Shown: positions 36,720 to 47,188 of the stretch, piece after piece
Layout: every line of letters starts with the position of its first letter
How positions within the stretch are numbered: position 1 is the stretch's first letter
Assembly (NCBI RefSeq): GCF_029962835.1
Contig: NC_080588.1
Coordinates: forward strand, 45,429,001 to 45,493,000
Origin: Magnolia sinica
Taxonomy: Eukaryota; Streptophyta; Magnoliopsida; Magnoliales; Magnoliaceae
DNA: 64,000 nt
Direction of reading: 5' to 3'
Notes under the pieces: generated by a model
The model's input: only the letters and a program-made list of their open reading frames with translations
Databases searched by the model: none
Told to the model about the DNA's origin: nothing
Translations under genes and position numbers: made by a program

Positions 36720-37480
36720 TAATCCCAACATAAAATAATAGAAAAATAAAAAATCTTACAGCAATATGGAAAGTAAGTAGAGGAGAAGTTAGAAAGAATT
36801 TACCAGTTTGGAGAGTTCTATGTTAGGATCCTACAAAACAGAAAAAAAATGTTAGTCCCTAAAAATAAAATAAAAAAAATCTAGAAAAATCCTAACCTAA
36901 AAACAAAACAAAAAATTAGTCCTAAAAACAAATGCACTTCTAAAAACAAATTAAGAAAGTTTCTAAATCTAGAAATAGAAATAAAACTTAGTTTCTAAAT
37001 CTAGAAAATAGAAAAGAAAAATTAGTTTTTTTTTTAAAAAATAATAATAATAAGAAAGCTTCTAAACCTGGAAATAGAAAGAAGCTTCTATTTTAAGATC
37101 CTACAGAAGAAAAAGGAAAGTGAATTAGTTTCTAAAAAAGAACTAACAAGACAACCTAGTTTCTACAAAAAGAAAAATGAAAGTTTCTGAAAATAAAAAG
37201 TTAGTTTCTAAAAACAGAAAAAGGAAAGTAAATCAGTTTCTAAAAACGGATTAGGAAAGTTTTTAAAAAATAAAAATTAGTTTCTAAAAACAAATTAGGA
37301 AAGTTTCTATCCTAAAATTAGAAAGTAAACTAGTTTTTAAAAACCAAAAAAAAAAATTTCTAAACCTAGAAATAGAAAGCTAAGTTTCTAAAATAATTCT
37401 GAAAAAACCCCAACCTAAAAATAAAAAGTAGAAAATTCATAATCTTAACCTAATTTCAAAACTAATCAAATCCAGAAAAC
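36720..37480. repeat. A-rich degenerate repeat in the LARD leader
   Basis: A phrase close to TAGTTTCTAAAAACAAATTAG returns more than ten times with variable spacing, mixed with GAAAGTTTCTAAA. On the coding (minus) strand this is a T-rich untranslated leader between the primer site and the ATG at 36697. Probable slippage-grown leader. Confidence 0.6.
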
Positions 37481-37491
37481 GCAATCGTCAA

Positions 37492-37509
37492 TCCCCGGCA
37501 ATGGTGCCA
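37492..37509 (-). other. Primer-binding site, tRNA-Asp type
   Basis: On the minus strand, six bases after the end of the 5' LTR, the sequence is TGGCACCATTGCCGGGGA. The plant tRNA-Asp 3' end would be matched by TGGCGCCGTTGCCGGGGA, so 16 of 18 positions fit. Both mismatches are G-to-A at CpG sites, as expected from deamination. This fixes the orientation of the element. Confidence 0.75.
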
Positions 37510-37515
37510 AATACT

Positions 37516-38647
37516 TGTTCACAACCCCAAGGTCGTAATGTAGTAATAATCTCGGTAAGACCGAGATCGAATCCATAGGGACTGATCTTGTGCGTTTCTT
37601 AAATTAACTAAAAGTAGAACTAGAAGAAGATGTAAAACTAATTTTGAAGTGATTGAGAGAGTAATTGTTAATTAAATAAGTAAAAACTAAGAATTTAAAG
37701 GTGGGAACTAGGGTGCCAAGGATCCACTTGTAGTGATCAGGGAGCCCTCTTGCTTGATTTAAGTAACACAATTAGAGTTGGAGTCCTATCCTATGCAATT
37801 GAAAAATATATCAATAAAACCAAATCTGAACTTCCATTGACCTAATTCTCAGTGAAGGAGAACTATGATAATTGGCAGGGATTCCATCAATAAACCATGC
37901 CCAGGAGATAATGGCAAACAACAGGATTTACCAATCCTATAATCTCGAAGCAGGAGAATTGTGAAGATTAGGAAAGATTCCATCACCCTACCATGCCCAA
38001 GGGATGATGGTGAGCCACAGGGCTTACTAATTTCATAATATCAAATCAGGAAAAAAAGATACTCCAAAGCTATTGCAGATCTACTATAATTTGATTCACA
38101 ATAAACTATTAAAAACTGAAAGTATTCCTTAAATATCAAATTAGAATCCATGCAGTTCAACATAAATATGAATCAAAGTAATAAAAACATCCTATCATGC
38201 TACAAGCTTCACCTCTTAGCCCTAGCTAAGAGGTTTAGCTAACCATAAACATGATTGGACCAAAGTCTCTTATGAAAAATATGAAAACAACTAAGGAAGA
38301 AGAAGAAAAACTCTTAGCGACGGCTTCTCCACCCTTTTGCTCCACTCCTTAAACCTTAGAAGACGCTTAAGAACATCCTACGGAGTCCTATTTATAGTTG
38401 TAGAACTCCAACTTTCACACCTAATTGGAAAACTCTAGAAACCGCCTCAAATTTACACAGTTGGTTAAAATAGACTTCATTCTACGTAGTTTTCTAAAAT
38501 AAACTTCACTCTATGCAATTACACAAAATAACCTAGAGTTTCAGAATATGCTTTTTCAGGACAATTTCAGGATTCCGTTTCTTCACTTCAAATCTTTGAT
38601 TCTCTTCATTCCTCACTTGGTTTTTTTATATTTTTAGCATGTGAATT
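37516..38647 (-). repeat. 5' LTR of the LARD-like element, first part
   Basis: Colinear with 28608-29690. It is cut at 38647 by the Tekay-like insertion; the remaining 201 bp are at 50418-50618, after the second GAATT. The duplicated GAATT is 38643-38647. Confidence 0.85.
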
Positions 38648-41600
38648 TGTAACGTCCCGAAAAAATCCGTACAAAGACCCGAGTACCCCCTCAGGCAGAA
38701 ATCAGTAAGGACCGAACCCTTTAGAAATTAGACAAAAATTAAGTGTTAAAATAGATTACTTGTGAAATTAATACTAATCACTTTAAATATGATCTGTTAG
38801 ACCCGAAACGAGTAGAACCATTAACGCTATATCACGTAAAAACTTAGGATCAATCTCAAAACCCCGTTACTCTCGGGAGCGCGTTGAAATTCCGTATCGG
38901 ACTTAGACCGCGTGTCGAAAGTCTGATGACCACGAAACTATACAGTTATGACTGCCTTACTGGGCTTGGCTACCATCTTGAAAATCAAATCCAGATAGTT
39001 TCCAAAAATGCACAACTTGAGCCCGGAGCGAAGTGTGTAAGAAACGAGAATATCTTAGGATATGAACTAAAACTTAAGTGAATTGTGTTGTTCGCTTGCA
39101 GGCCAATTTTAAGGTTTCAGACCGTCAGATTCTGACCCAATTACACCCGCGGATCAAGGAAAATTTCCAACACATGTCAGTATACTTGTGGACTTGATCA
39201 AGTACTGATGACCGTTGAACTGAAACTGATCCGCCATGGTCGATCTGTAAATCCGATCTGACCGAAAATTTAACTTGACCTAGATCCAATGTCAAGAAGT
39301 TTAAGTTTGACCACATATAGAAAAGGGGCCTCTAATCAGCTCCGTTGGGCCGAAACGGCCGGTCTTTGGCTATAACCTAAGTATACCATGGCCCTGGGGC
39401 CATTCCCATCAGTTCTGGGCCAATATAAGGGCCTTAAACACTCTCGCTCCCTTCACATACGAATTTGCAACCCTAGGAGAGAGAAGAGGGAAAAGAGAGA
39501 AGGAAAGAGAGAGAGAGAGAAACTGGGAGACTGTCCCTGGGATCCTTCCCTGCTGCTCCATGTGCTTAACCACTCTGTCCGTATCGCTATACCAGCGATT
39601 CCGACTTTGTTCTTAGGTAAGAAATCCTAACCCTAATTTGTTTTAAGGATTCAAAATGAGTAAATTACGAAATAGCTAACTTATTTCGTGATTCAGATAG
39701 CCGTTGTGCCGTAGACAAAGGCGTGATGTTCGAACTAAGTTCGATACGAGTTTACCAACGAAAGGTGCAGACTATAAATGTTTAGGTTATGGTTTTCAAG
39801 GCTTTCAATGTCAGTAATGGTTTATGACTGACTTGATTGCTGTCACATGTGCTTAAATACGATGTTTTCCGTATATTACATATAGATATAAACTATGTTG
39901 AGAACAATGCGTTCTATGTGTTTGTTGAAATGTCTGAATGACTATGAAAATATGATTTGTGCTTGTCATGCTTGTAAACTGAGAATATATGATCGTTGTA
40001 TGAGTGGCAGCTCCTTTGTGAAAGGATTTGCCCTAATGTCTGTTGGAACTAGTATATTACCCGTATGTGTAATATGTAGTCTAAGCGTTTGACAAAATGC
40101 CTGATGAGTAATTGGTTGATGCTTTGTAATTACGAGGGTTGTTGAGATAGCATTCTCAACTACCTTAGTTATATGTATACTTTTCTTCATATAGCTTTAA
40201 TTTCAAGTGCATGTTTTGTGTAGCAAATGTATATGTAGAATATCATGTGTTATGTGTTGAATAATTTGCTCAAATGATATGTACGTTGGAATTAGTTGTT
40301 AAATGCCGTATGACTATCATGTATGCTTACTTCTTGCATTTGACTGTGATTAAGACTACGATGTAGTCCAGGCAATCGGTAACAATTCTTGTTTTAGTGG
40401 TCGAGATAGTCTCACCACGTTTGAGGCGTTCGGTGAATCCGAGTCGTACGATGATTGTCGACAGTAGTTAGCGCTCCATGTCGATTAATTTAGTGTACGC
40501 TCGTACAAATCGAACTTATCAAGTAACCCGATTTGCCTACTGTGTATTTACCATGTATGGACACTACTGCTTGAACCTAAGATACCCATTTCCAATGTAA
40601 AGACTCGTCTCAATCATGGTACAACGATCCGCTAAGACTCATGAGCCGGACATGGTGGTATGGGACACCATGGTCAAGCTGTCAGCCCACGCTGGGGCGA
40701 CAAGCCTTCCCGTAGTGACCAGTGAGCAATCCAAACTTGTGAGCCGAATACGGTGGTATGGGACACTGTATTCGAGCTGTCGGCCTACACTTACGCAGCC
40801 TGGCTGTGGTCCCCAGTCAGGTTAGTGACAAGCCTTCAAAAATAGACTGTCAGTTGGTAAGGCGTTAGTGGAGTGACCTCGAGCATGAAATAGGCCTACC
40901 TGGCGCAGCCTGGCTGTGGTCCCCAGTCGGGTTGGTGACAAGCCTTCGAAAATAGACTGTCAGTTGGTAGAGCATTGGTGGTAGTGACCTGAACTTGCCT
41001 ATCGTATGTGATTAAATAGGATTGACGACCCTAGATGGATCAATGTTGGGTCACTGATATAAATGGAGGTACCTTAGCTTCCTAACGCTGTTGTATGAAT
41101 AAACCTAAGTAAGAACTTGGTTAACACGATCATAACATTGCATTGCACAGTGCTTTGGCAAGGAAGTAGTATGTGTCTGGAGTGGTGCATGCCACGACCG
41201 TGAGATGAAGTTCGCAGAGGGAGTGCAGGCAAGGGCATACATCATATCATACCATCTTTGCATTAACAAGAGTATTTAGGGCTTGATTATTGTATTGTTT
41301 TATCATTACTACTTGATTGAATTGATAACATATTAACCTTTGCCTTATAGCTCCACTAAGTTGATCACTCACTCACACGTTCTGGGACAGTGTTTTAAAA
41401 CACCAACCAGACCCTGTTGTAGTTGCAGATGATGTTGAGGCTTGCAAGATGGAGCCTACCTTCTACGACGACGAGGAGGAGTTCTCCTATATGCAACTCT
41501 CTGGCGGGTTTATGTAGACCTGGAGTTGCGAATCGGGGCTACAGGGATATGAATAGATGACATTACACTTGATCATTTTTTGTATCTTTTGGAGTTACAC

Positions 41601-41856
41601 TTGTATTTATTTAACCTGGTGACGCTCATACTCTGAAGACTTACAATCACTTATATGCCCTATATATTTATCGTAGTCTTCCGCTTGCGTAATTTAACTA
41701 TTTTTGGAGTATGATATGCTGATTTGGTATAATCTTCTTTCATGTCTAATGCACTAATATGGACAACATTTAATCATCATTATTTATGTTGCATAAGTGA
41801 TGCGTTGGAACTTGGGAGTTGAGCTTTTACTCGACCCCGATTTTCAGGGCGTTACA
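38648..41856 (+). repeat. 5' LTR of the Tekay-like element
   Basis: 3209 bp, TGTAACGTCCCG to GGGCGTTACA. Highly similar by eye to 47189-50412 throughout. Contains a TATA box at 39424, a GAGAGAGA-rich leader, and a 120-bp tandem pair with GCAGCCTGGCTGTGGTCCCC at 40795 and 40915. The short open frames at 38884, 39388 and 39895 recur in the 3' LTR and are LTR sequence, not genes. Confidence 0.9.
39422..39480 (+). promoter_or_regulatory. LTR promoter (TATA box and start region)
   Basis: AATATAAGGGCC at 39422 followed ~45 bases later by ACGAATTTGCAACCCTAGGA and a GA-rich leader. The same arrangement is kept at 47968 (TATATAAGGG) and, inverted, at 34781-34790 in the solo LTR, so it is the conserved core of this LTR lineage. 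Confidence 0.6.
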
Positions 41857-41858
41857 AG

Positions 41859-41876
41859 TTGGTATTAGAGTATGAT
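41859..41876 (+). other. Primer-binding site, initiator tRNA-Met type
   Basis: Two bases after the LTR end the sequence is TTGGTATTAGAGTATGA, close to the TGGTATCAGAGC pattern complementary to the tRNA-Met 3' end; the C-to-T change is a typical decay mutation. Confidence 0.7.
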
Positions 41877-42634
41877 TTGGATTAAACTAGACCTGGGTTA
41901 TGGTCGCACGACGCACACTGACGTACTTTGACTTAGGAGGGGGCGTTAAAACGTAGCAATGATCATAAGATTCCCAGTTTCGCTGACAGGTGAAATTGAC
42001 CGTTGAAATCGGGGCACGTACGCATCTATGATCATGCGTGGTACGGAACCCGAAACGACTTAAACAGAGTCGGGGGCCCACATAGTGCAAATCAAAGGGG
42101 GCCGAAGTGGACCCCGCACATTTTCGGCACCCCCCGAGGGGGGGGGGATGCCATCACCCATGGGGCGAGGGCTCGCCCGGATGTCCAGGGACCGGCGATG
42201 GCATTGCCGGATCGGCGAGTCCTCACCGATTGCACAGATCGGGCCTGTCGGGCTGGCGTTGGGCCGACCCCCCAATACGTGTGGGGCCCGCGAAAGTGTG
42301 TGGAACCCCCTTATATCCTTCCCCTTTGGCTTCCTTTCTTTCATTCTCACCTACTCAAGCTTCCAAACTTCAAAATTTTCATTTTCCCTCTCTCCAATCC
42401 TTCCTTTATTCTCATATTCCCTTCATTTCCTTCATTCCATACACACCTCCACCACCTTCATCAAAATCCATCTTCTATCTCCTTCATTTTCCCCTTTAAG
42501 TGCACAAAACCGTATTGGTGTCACATACATCTCCAAATCCAACAACCCATCCTATCCCCCATTGTTATTTCACTCAAATGGCTCTTTTCGAGCTTGTGGC
42601 AATGATTTTCTCCATTTCCATGCTTCTTTCTCTT
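41877..42634 (+). other. GC-rich leader before ORF1
   Basis: Untranslated leader. 42100-42300 is strongly GC-rich with a CCCCCCGAGGGGGGGGGG run and GGCGAGGGCTCGCC-type self-complementary segments, then a C/T-rich tract to about 42490. Overlapping open frames here in several phases on both strands reflect base composition and are not called. Confidence 0.55.
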
Positions 42635-43964
42635 ATGGGGAAGAAGAGGGCTTCCACGGGTGAAGCTGGGCCTAGCTGCCCTACTCGTTCAAGGAGGCAA
42701 ACAGGCGCCACAGAAAGTACAAGCATCGATCGAGAGATAAGGACAAAGCGGGACCTTGATCCCCAAGCTCCCTTCGAGAGAGCTCTACTGGCGGATCTGT
42801 CCCATGGAAGATTCGAGGGCCATAGCGTCTTCTTTGAAGCCCATGTGGACAGAGTCTCTTTAGGGAATATCTAGTGATGGATCACTTAGTAGATGCCGGG
42901 TGGGGTCCCATATTTGAGGACAAGTCTCGTGCAAATGTGGGCACTGTCCGAGCCTTTTATACCCATATTCGAGAGTCAACGCTGGAGCCTTTGCAATTCA
43001 AAATCCTCGTGGGAAGGCGAGAAGCCACGGTTGACGTGGGCTTAATAGCGCGACTCCTGGGAATGCCACTTGGCGAAGTCAATGCTAGTGAGAAGAGTCT
43101 TAAGAGTACACGTGAAAGGGATCACTGCACGTGATTCCTTTATGGCCAACTGTCCCACTGGAATCCAAACAATAGCCTCCTAATATCCAATATGACCGAC
43201 GACTTCTGCCTGCTCCACCACATCTTCACGTACAACGTATACCCCAGGTGGAACAATCGCAGTGAGTGTACGCGCCTGATGGTAGACTTTCTGTACCAAG
43301 CGGGGCAGGGAGAGAAGTTATGCGTGCCTATGTATATACTACTACAGATAGTTCAGACTGCACGCTCTACTAGGACAGCCATTTCGCTCCCCTTCGGCCG
43401 ACTTATATGCAAGCTTACACGAGAATTCACCTACAGACTTGGCGCAGAACTTCCTATGCCGATCCATTTCATCAACGACACTACTCTCAACAACATGGAG
43501 ATTGGGCCACGACAGCGTCAAGCCCGACTCAACGAGAGTGAGGATGAGACGAAAAGTGAAGATGAGCGGAGTGAGGAAGAAGAGGAAGAAGAGGAAGAGA
43601 AAGAGATAGGGAAGGAGGAGAGCAAGCAGAGGAAGAAGAGGAGGCCCAAGACACTGATGAGGGCTCTCCTCCTACTACACAGGAGCGTGGCAGTGATCAG
43701 GCTACTTCAGAAGCCCGCTTGGCTCAGCTTGAGGAGGGTCAGGTCGCCCTGCGACAGGAGGTTAGAGAGACCTGTGCCAAGCTTGAAGAAAGACAAGGCT
43801 TCATGACACAGAAATTCAAGAAGGTGACTCGCACCTTGAAGGCTCTCCTGTGTTGCATGCAGGACAAGGGTGCCCCTCCTCCATCACCAGATTCGGACGA
43901 CAAATCATGTGTGTGGTCGTCTTTCAGTTTGCTTGTTGTTTGTCTTCTTTTATACTGGCCCTAG
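42635..43964 (+). pseudogene. Extra ORF upstream of gag, plant transposon-domain-like
   Basis: Reading starts best at ATG 42635 (MGKKRASTGEAGPSCPTRSR). An upstream in-frame ATG (42500 or 42577) would add a hydrophobic leader, but the sequence there is C/T-rich leader. The frame shifts near 42872 into MDHLVDAGWGPIFEDKSRAN, then FYTHIRESTLEPLQFKILV and VDVGLIARLLGMPLGEV, passes one stop (TGA, 43132), and continues FLYGQLSHWNPNN, DDFCLLHHIFTYNVYPRWNN, YILLQIVQTARSTRTAISLP. It then enters a Glu-rich acidic tract (about 43545-43630), shifts again, and ends with a coiled-coil-like tail (LAQLEEGQVALRQEVRETCA) at 43964. Order and motifs (WGPIF, GLIARLLGMP, LPFGRLI) resemble the putative plant transposon protein domain (Transposase_32, PF20167). 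Family name is from memory of the pattern. It sits between primer site and gag in sense orientation. About 440 codons, three breaks. Confidence 0.6.
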
Positions 43965-44192
43965 TAGGCCTGTTTGGTGGTTGCTATGTTTAGTGTTCAA
44001 GAGCTTTGTTAGATGAGCCCACATGCATCTTCTGTCATGTTTCATGTATGACTACATCCCATGTAATATGACAAATTTTGGTTAAATGAAATGTATGCAG
44101 CTTCTTTCACTATGAAGTGTGTAGAGTTCTTGAGAAATTGAGTGATGTCATGCTAATCTTACACGTATTACACCCTATATTGTGTATAAGGA

Positions 44193-45761
44193 ATGTCACC
44201 TAAGGCCAATCGGAGTCCGGCACATCTCACACTTGGCGATTCGATTGACGGGGCTCCTCCCCTAAGCGATAGCCAGATGGACCCCAATTTGGGCCCGACT
44301 CACGATACAATGCCGGATTTTCAGCCGGCCACTAGCCCAACTAATGGGCCGACACCTGTTGCACCACCGGTTCCTGAGCAGAACCGCGCATCTACCTCGA
44401 CGCCACATGTACCTCAGTCGGCTCCTCCTACTGATAGGTTGGAGCAGATGATGATCTTGATGCAACAGCATCACCAGCAGCAGTAGCAATTTTTGGCCAC
44501 TATTGCAGGGGTCTTTGCCCAGAGTATGGGTGTGGCTCCACCTGCATCACCTATGTACCCTGCTGGGAACGCGAGTGTCAGCGGCACCTTCGAGCGATTC
44601 CAGCGCTTGTGGCCTCCCACTTTCGCGGGTACTCACCGACCCGAGGAGGCCGAGTATTGGCTCGACCGCATCTCTAAGATGCTGAAACCGCTGCATCGCA
44701 CTGAGGCAGAGCAGATGGAGTTGGTCACCCACATGTTTGAGAAGGAGGCCCGCCTTTGGTGGGATAGCGTTCTTCGGACCATTGTTGTCGGTTACTTATG
44801 GACGTGGGAGGCCTTCGAGACACGCTTCAATGAGAAGTATTTCCCCCTTACGTACCGCCATGAGAAAGAGGGAGAGTTTCTTCGCCTCCGATAGGAAGGG
44901 ATGACCGTGTCGGAATATGAGAACAAATTCTCAGAGCTAGCCAGATACGTTCCTTTGATCCTAGTAGATGAGTCGATGAAAATGCGGCATTTTTCAGATG
45001 GTCTGGGGTCTGAAATCCGCGCTAAGATGTGTTGTACTAGCATTTCCAACTATGCTGAGCTAGTCAACATATCTCTACAAGCAGAACAAGATGGAGACAG
45101 AGATTCTCAGACATGTATACCAATGGGCCCGATGCCTCAGCCCGAATTATAGTACCGACCAGTCATAGGTAAGAGGCCACCCGTATACTCAACTCCCAGG
45201 CTCGTGGCTCCACCGACCCAGCAAAGGCAAACAAAATGTTGGTGTACATATTGCAACAAAGGGGGACACACTGACCCCTTCTGTTTTACCAAGATGAAGG
45301 ACAATGGTATCACGCCGCCTCAGAAGATCGATCGTCAGCCACCACGTGGTATAATGACTCCACCTCTACGATCTGCACCACCAGCGCAGCCATATTACTG
45401 ATCGCCTATACCTCAGAATAGGACACCTCAACGACCTATGGCAGTGCAACCAAATCATCCTCAACAAGCCCATGTGCATGCACTTGCAGCTGAAACACTT
45501 GAGTCAGCAACTGCAACGCCTTTGACCTTTGAGGTCACTGCCCATGGTCAAGGTACACCTGTATTCCTATTAGTAGACATTGAGTCAACTATTTTGATAG
45601 TGTCATGCTCTATAGTCAAGTGTTTGGGGTTGAACACTGCCCCTATGGGTGTGTTAAGAGTCCTTATCACGACAGGGACCTTCTCCAACACTACCAAACC
45701 TTGTAAGGTTTGCCCGATAGACTTAGGAAATAGAATGATACACATTGACCTGATGGTCTAA
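44193..45761 (+). pseudogene. Gag and decayed protease of the Tekay-like element
   Basis: A single frame of 523 codons with four internal stops and no frameshift. It opens with a Pro/Thr-rich N-terminus (MSPKANRSPAHLTLGDS, then QMMILMQQHHQQQ). The retrotransposon gag domain follows (FQRLWPPTFAGTHRPEEAEY, EARLWWDSV, WEAFETRFNEKYFP, MTVSEYENKFSELARY, about 44595-45095). A CCHC zinc knuckle with Cx2Cx4Hx4C spacing (CTYCNKGGHTDPFC) lies near 45240-45285. A protease-like region (FEVTAHGQGTPVFLLVDIES) has the active-site D-S/T-G replaced by DIE, so it is dead. The stops at 44484, 44892, 45150 (TAG) and 45399 (TGA) are each one C-to-T step from CAG or CGA. The frame ends at 45761, just where reverse transcriptase should begin. 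Gag would form the particle that packages element RNA. Confidence 0.85.
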
Positions 45762-47188
45762 CCGCTCATAGGCGCGACGGGAGATTGGTGGGCTAATAGC
45801 CCACTGGCCCAGGATCGAAGGAAATTGATCCAGGTTATACTTAAGGTTAGGTCACTAAGCAGGAGTTGGATCTTCCTTAGAAGGGCAATAATGAAGTCGT
45901 CGAAGGAAAGCAATTAAGATCCAAGTATTAAACCAATTCATGTGAAAGAATAGGCCTAACAATGGATTACTATAAAAATTATAAAAATAATATGGTAACT
46001 AGAGGTGACAAATATGTTATAAATAATAGAAGGGTTGAAGCGAAAAAATTTCTATAACTTCGAGTTACCAATAGACTAGTCATATCTTTTCATATTAAAG
46101 TCTAGTGTGTGGTATCTATTTAGGAATTATTTGTAATCATACTAGGAATTATAATGTGATTAAATTTGATTGCGTAAAGATATATATATTTTTAGTTATT
46201 TTTGTACAATTAAATTAGGACCCTCGGGTAGGATTGAGTTTCATAGTTTGATACTCCGTAAGCTCATGTTAGAGGCGGACTACAGTAAAATATTATAAGT
46301 TTGTTATTCCCTTGTAAAGTCAAGGTTTATACCATGTCAAGGAGATGTCCCTCTTTTTTCCTTTCCCGTGGCTTTATGTTGCTAACACCCCAAACTTCTG
46401 AAATATTTTAGAACTCTTAACTCTTCCTTCCCGCCCGAAGTTAATGAAACCAAAGTGCAATCTGCCCATAACCCCCTAGCCGTATGATCGAAATGGTGAC
46501 ATAAATATAATTTTAGGAGATTGAGAACCCTTCTAGTATGGTCTTTTAACTATGAGCACTATGGAAGAACTTATTATCCATCAAGTTAAACATAGGATGA
46601 ACAAGAACTCTCGTTGAATAAGACCCAAAGGAAAATCTTATTAACATGAGGCTTGAACCTCCCAATGAATTATAATACTCCTTAAATACTTAGAATGATC
46701 AGATTTTGGAATTTCAGAACCATATCCCTACAGGGCATTCGCGGCTTAAACTCAATTCTCAATCCTGAGTGATTACCAAAGGACTCACTGCTTTGATCGA
46801 GCAGAAGACTAGGATCCATCAGGATTAGAAAGGGATACAATGTTGTCTGCCCTGGTCAGGCGGACAATCGACGTATCGGATTTGAGCGTACTACAACTGT
46901 CTTTCCGTATTAGCCCAATCATAAAGAGAAGATTATACCACCCTTAGGTAAACTTTATCATTAAACATTTAGCACGATAATGATGATTTAGACATTTATT
47001 TTCAAACCTCAAAGGTAGAAACTCTTCAAGGGGGGTAGACCATTATGAGCTAGGCTAGTGTAGTTATTATATGCCCTAACATGTATATAAACCTGAGACC
47101 AACAAAGCTAAGCAAATTAAATAATAAAACCTTACTTATTACCCTTAGGCAATTTTGGGGATGAAATTTTTCTTTAAGGGGGGTAGAT
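45762..47188 (+). other. Non-coding 3' part of the element; purine tract
   Basis: No pol motif in any frame over 1.4 kb. The region is A/T-rich and ends with TTTTTCTTTAAGGGGGGTAGA immediately before the 3' LTR, a typical polypurine tract (about 47175-47188). The junction at about 45762-45800 presumably marks where pol was lost. Confidence 0.6.

Noticed and set aside
38884-40092. Short plus-strand frames in the 5' LTR
   Set aside because: Near-identical frames recur at the same offsets in the 3' LTR (47425, 47934, 48451), so their similarity is explained by LTR identity, not by two genes.
42003-42605. 200-codon frame and overlapping 192-, 130- and 96-codon frames in the GC-rich leader of the Tekay-like element
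   Set aside because: Several phases on both strands are open at once because of GC-rich and then C/T-rich composition; no domain, and no ORF in the same place is needed to explain the element.
45762-47188. Looked for reverse transcriptase, RNase H, integrase or chromodomain
   Set aside because: No YVDD-like, DDE or chromodomain pattern in any frame; the absence is what defines the element as non-autonomous.
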